From the NCBI GenBank assembly GCA_900553955.1, contig USFO01000035.1, forward strand, positions 1 to 14,143: a stretch of 14,143 bases of DNA, read 5' to 3'. Positions 13,655 through 14,143 of the stretch are shown here, one piece after another; positions within the stretch are counted from its first letter, which is position 1; each line of letters opens with the position of its first letter. This DNA is from an uncultured Oscillospiraceae bacterium. Its GTDB lineage: Bacteria; Bacillota; Clostridia; Oscillospirales; Ruminococcaceae. The position numbers and the translations under genes were made by a program. Under the pieces are notes generated by a model. That model saw only the letters and a list, made by a program, of their open reading frames with translations, made no database searches and was not told where the DNA came from.

Positions 13655-13702
13655 GCGGCTGCGCCGCAGTTATATTTTTCGGCGTGCCGCGACCCGCGGC
13701 AC
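13655..13702. repeat. Rearranged fragment of the hairpin-array family
   Basis: GCGGC-TGC-GCCGC (13655-13667) begins at the base after the gpr stop. It is followed by AGTTATATTTTTCGG, a spacer of the array, and GTGCCGCG-ACC-CGCGGCAC (13684-13702), the same hairpin as 12091-12109. In copies A and B this spacer and this hairpin are far apart, so this looks like an internally deleted or shuffled derivative. Confidence 0.7.
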
Positions 13703-13717
13703 ACATTCATTTTTCAT

Positions 13718-13777
13718 ACGCCGCAGGCGTGCTTCATGCGCCGCAGGCGCGCTTCATGCGCCGCAGGCGCGCTTCAT
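13718..13777. repeat. Three 20-bp tandem hairpin repeats
   Basis: Units of ACGCCGCAGGCGTGCTTCAT (13718-13737) and two of GCGCCGCAGGCGCGCTTCAT (13738-13757, 13758-13777). Each is a 5-bp stem with a GCA loop followed by GCTTCAT. The first unit differs from the others at two positions that pair with each other (A-T versus G-C), so pairing is kept. Confidence 0.85.
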
Positions 13778-13778
13778 T

Positions 13779-13839
13779 TGATATATGACGGCAAAGCCGT
13801 CATATATCATTGCTGCGCTGCCGCAAGGCAGCGCAGCAA
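13779..13839. repeat. Two long perfect hairpins at the 3' end of the minus gene
   Basis: TGATATATGACGGC-AAA-GCCGTCATATATCA (14-bp stem, 13779-13809) is followed directly by TTGCTGCGCTGCC-GCAA-GGCAGCGCAGCAA (13-bp stem, 13810-13839). They contain the stop codon and last ten codons of the gene at 13807-14103 and could act as its 3' boundary, though there is no T-run. Confidence 0.75.
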
Positions 13840-14103
13840 AAGCTGCCACCGGGGCGGCAAAAGCACCGCCAGCGGCTGCAATTTTTGCATAAACGCCAGT
13901 GCGGGAGCAAAGTCGAGGGCGAACCTTTGCCCCAGCGCCTCGCCGAACAGGATCTTATCCTCGAACCCGATAAAGAGAAGCTCACCGGAGGAAAAGCCGC
14001 TGCTTTCCGCCGCCGCCGAAATAAGCCCCGCGGCAAAAACGCCGCTCAGCGCGATAAGCGCCACCGAAAGCGTCAGCCCAAACGAGCGCATAAATGATTT
14101 CAT
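13807..14103 (-). CDS. Hypothetical small exported or membrane protein
   Basis: The 98-aa product begins MKSFMRSFGLTLSVALIALSGVFAAG, a clear N-terminal hydrophobic segment (signal peptide or membrane anchor), followed by SAAAESSGFSSGELLFIGFEDKIL and a moderately hydrophobic C-terminal half. The ATG at 14103 is preferred: GAAAGG lies 9 nt upstream, while an ATG at 14112 almost abuts that site. I do not recognise the family. The last residues (LLLRCLAAAQQ) are encoded by a perfect hairpin of the intergenic repeat type, so the original C-terminus may have been replaced by repeat invasion. It converges with gpr. A sporulation role is possible from context only. Confidence 0.6.
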   Translation of the reverse strand: MKSFMRSFGLTLSVALIALSGVFAAGLISAAAESSGFSSGELLFIGFEDKILFGEALGQRFALDFAPALAFMQKLQPLAVLLPPRWQLLLRCLAAAQQ

Positions 14104-14143
14104 TTTATACATCCTTTCATTTTGAATAGTGAAGTTTCTCAGC

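Overview
The window looks like the chromosome of a low-GC-lineage (Firmicutes/Clostridia) endospore former whose own base composition is fairly GC-rich, probably an anaerobic gut-type member of the Oscillospirales. The grounds are a dnaG-rpoD locus, a spoVAC-spoVAD-spoVAE set, a gpr spore protease, strong Shine-Dalgarno sites and many TTG/GTG starts. No rRNA, tRNA or CRISPR array was seen. Species-level assignment is inference.

Layout. (1) Positions 1-870 are visibly AT-rich and hold two convergent genes of unknown function: a small membrane protein, possibly cut by the window edge, and a 119-aa soluble protein. A perfect 13-bp-arm palindrome lies upstream of the second. This looks like the edge of acquired DNA abutting core genes. 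(2) 987-4323 holds DNA primase (dnaG) and the housekeeping sigma factor (rpoD), separated by about 480 bp packed with palindromic repeats. (3) 4324-5520 has more repeats, a small membrane-anchored protein with a BofC-like C-terminal domain on the minus strand, a 358-bp hairpin array (element A), and the promoter of a class A penicillin-binding protein. (4) 5521-7834 is that bifunctional PBP and its terminator. (5) 8009-9867 on the minus strand holds a Fic-domain AMP-transferase-type protein with its own strong promoter and three 12-bp iterons, preceded by two overlapping half-length TauE/SafE permease genes. (6) 9912-11924 is spoVAC, then spoVAD-spoVAE, the dipicolinic-acid channel genes of the spore, with candidate sigma-G promoters before spoVAC and spoVAD and an intrinsic terminator between them. 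(7) 11925-12409 holds a second, inverted copy of the hairpin array (element B), then rpsT (minus) with promoter and terminator, then gpr (plus). (8) 13655-13839 is a third, rearranged hairpin cluster that runs into the 3' end of a small secreted or membrane protein gene (minus).

The genes are mainly housekeeping (replication priming, transcription, cell wall, ribosome) and sporulation/germination functions. spoVA moves DPA in and out of the spore, gpr degrades the DNA-protecting SASPs at germination, and the BofC-like protein may belong to the same developmental programme.

The most striking signal is in the intergenic DNA. Elements A and B align collinearly over about 355 bp when one is reversed. 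Each consists of 11 short hairpins, mostly with three-base loops, joined by conserved AT-rich spacers around an asymmetric ~70-bp core. The stems differ between copies, but in most cases both arms change together, so pairing is kept. A different repeat family in the dnaG-rpoD gap shows the same behaviour. I know of no named element that matches, although I cannot search for one here.
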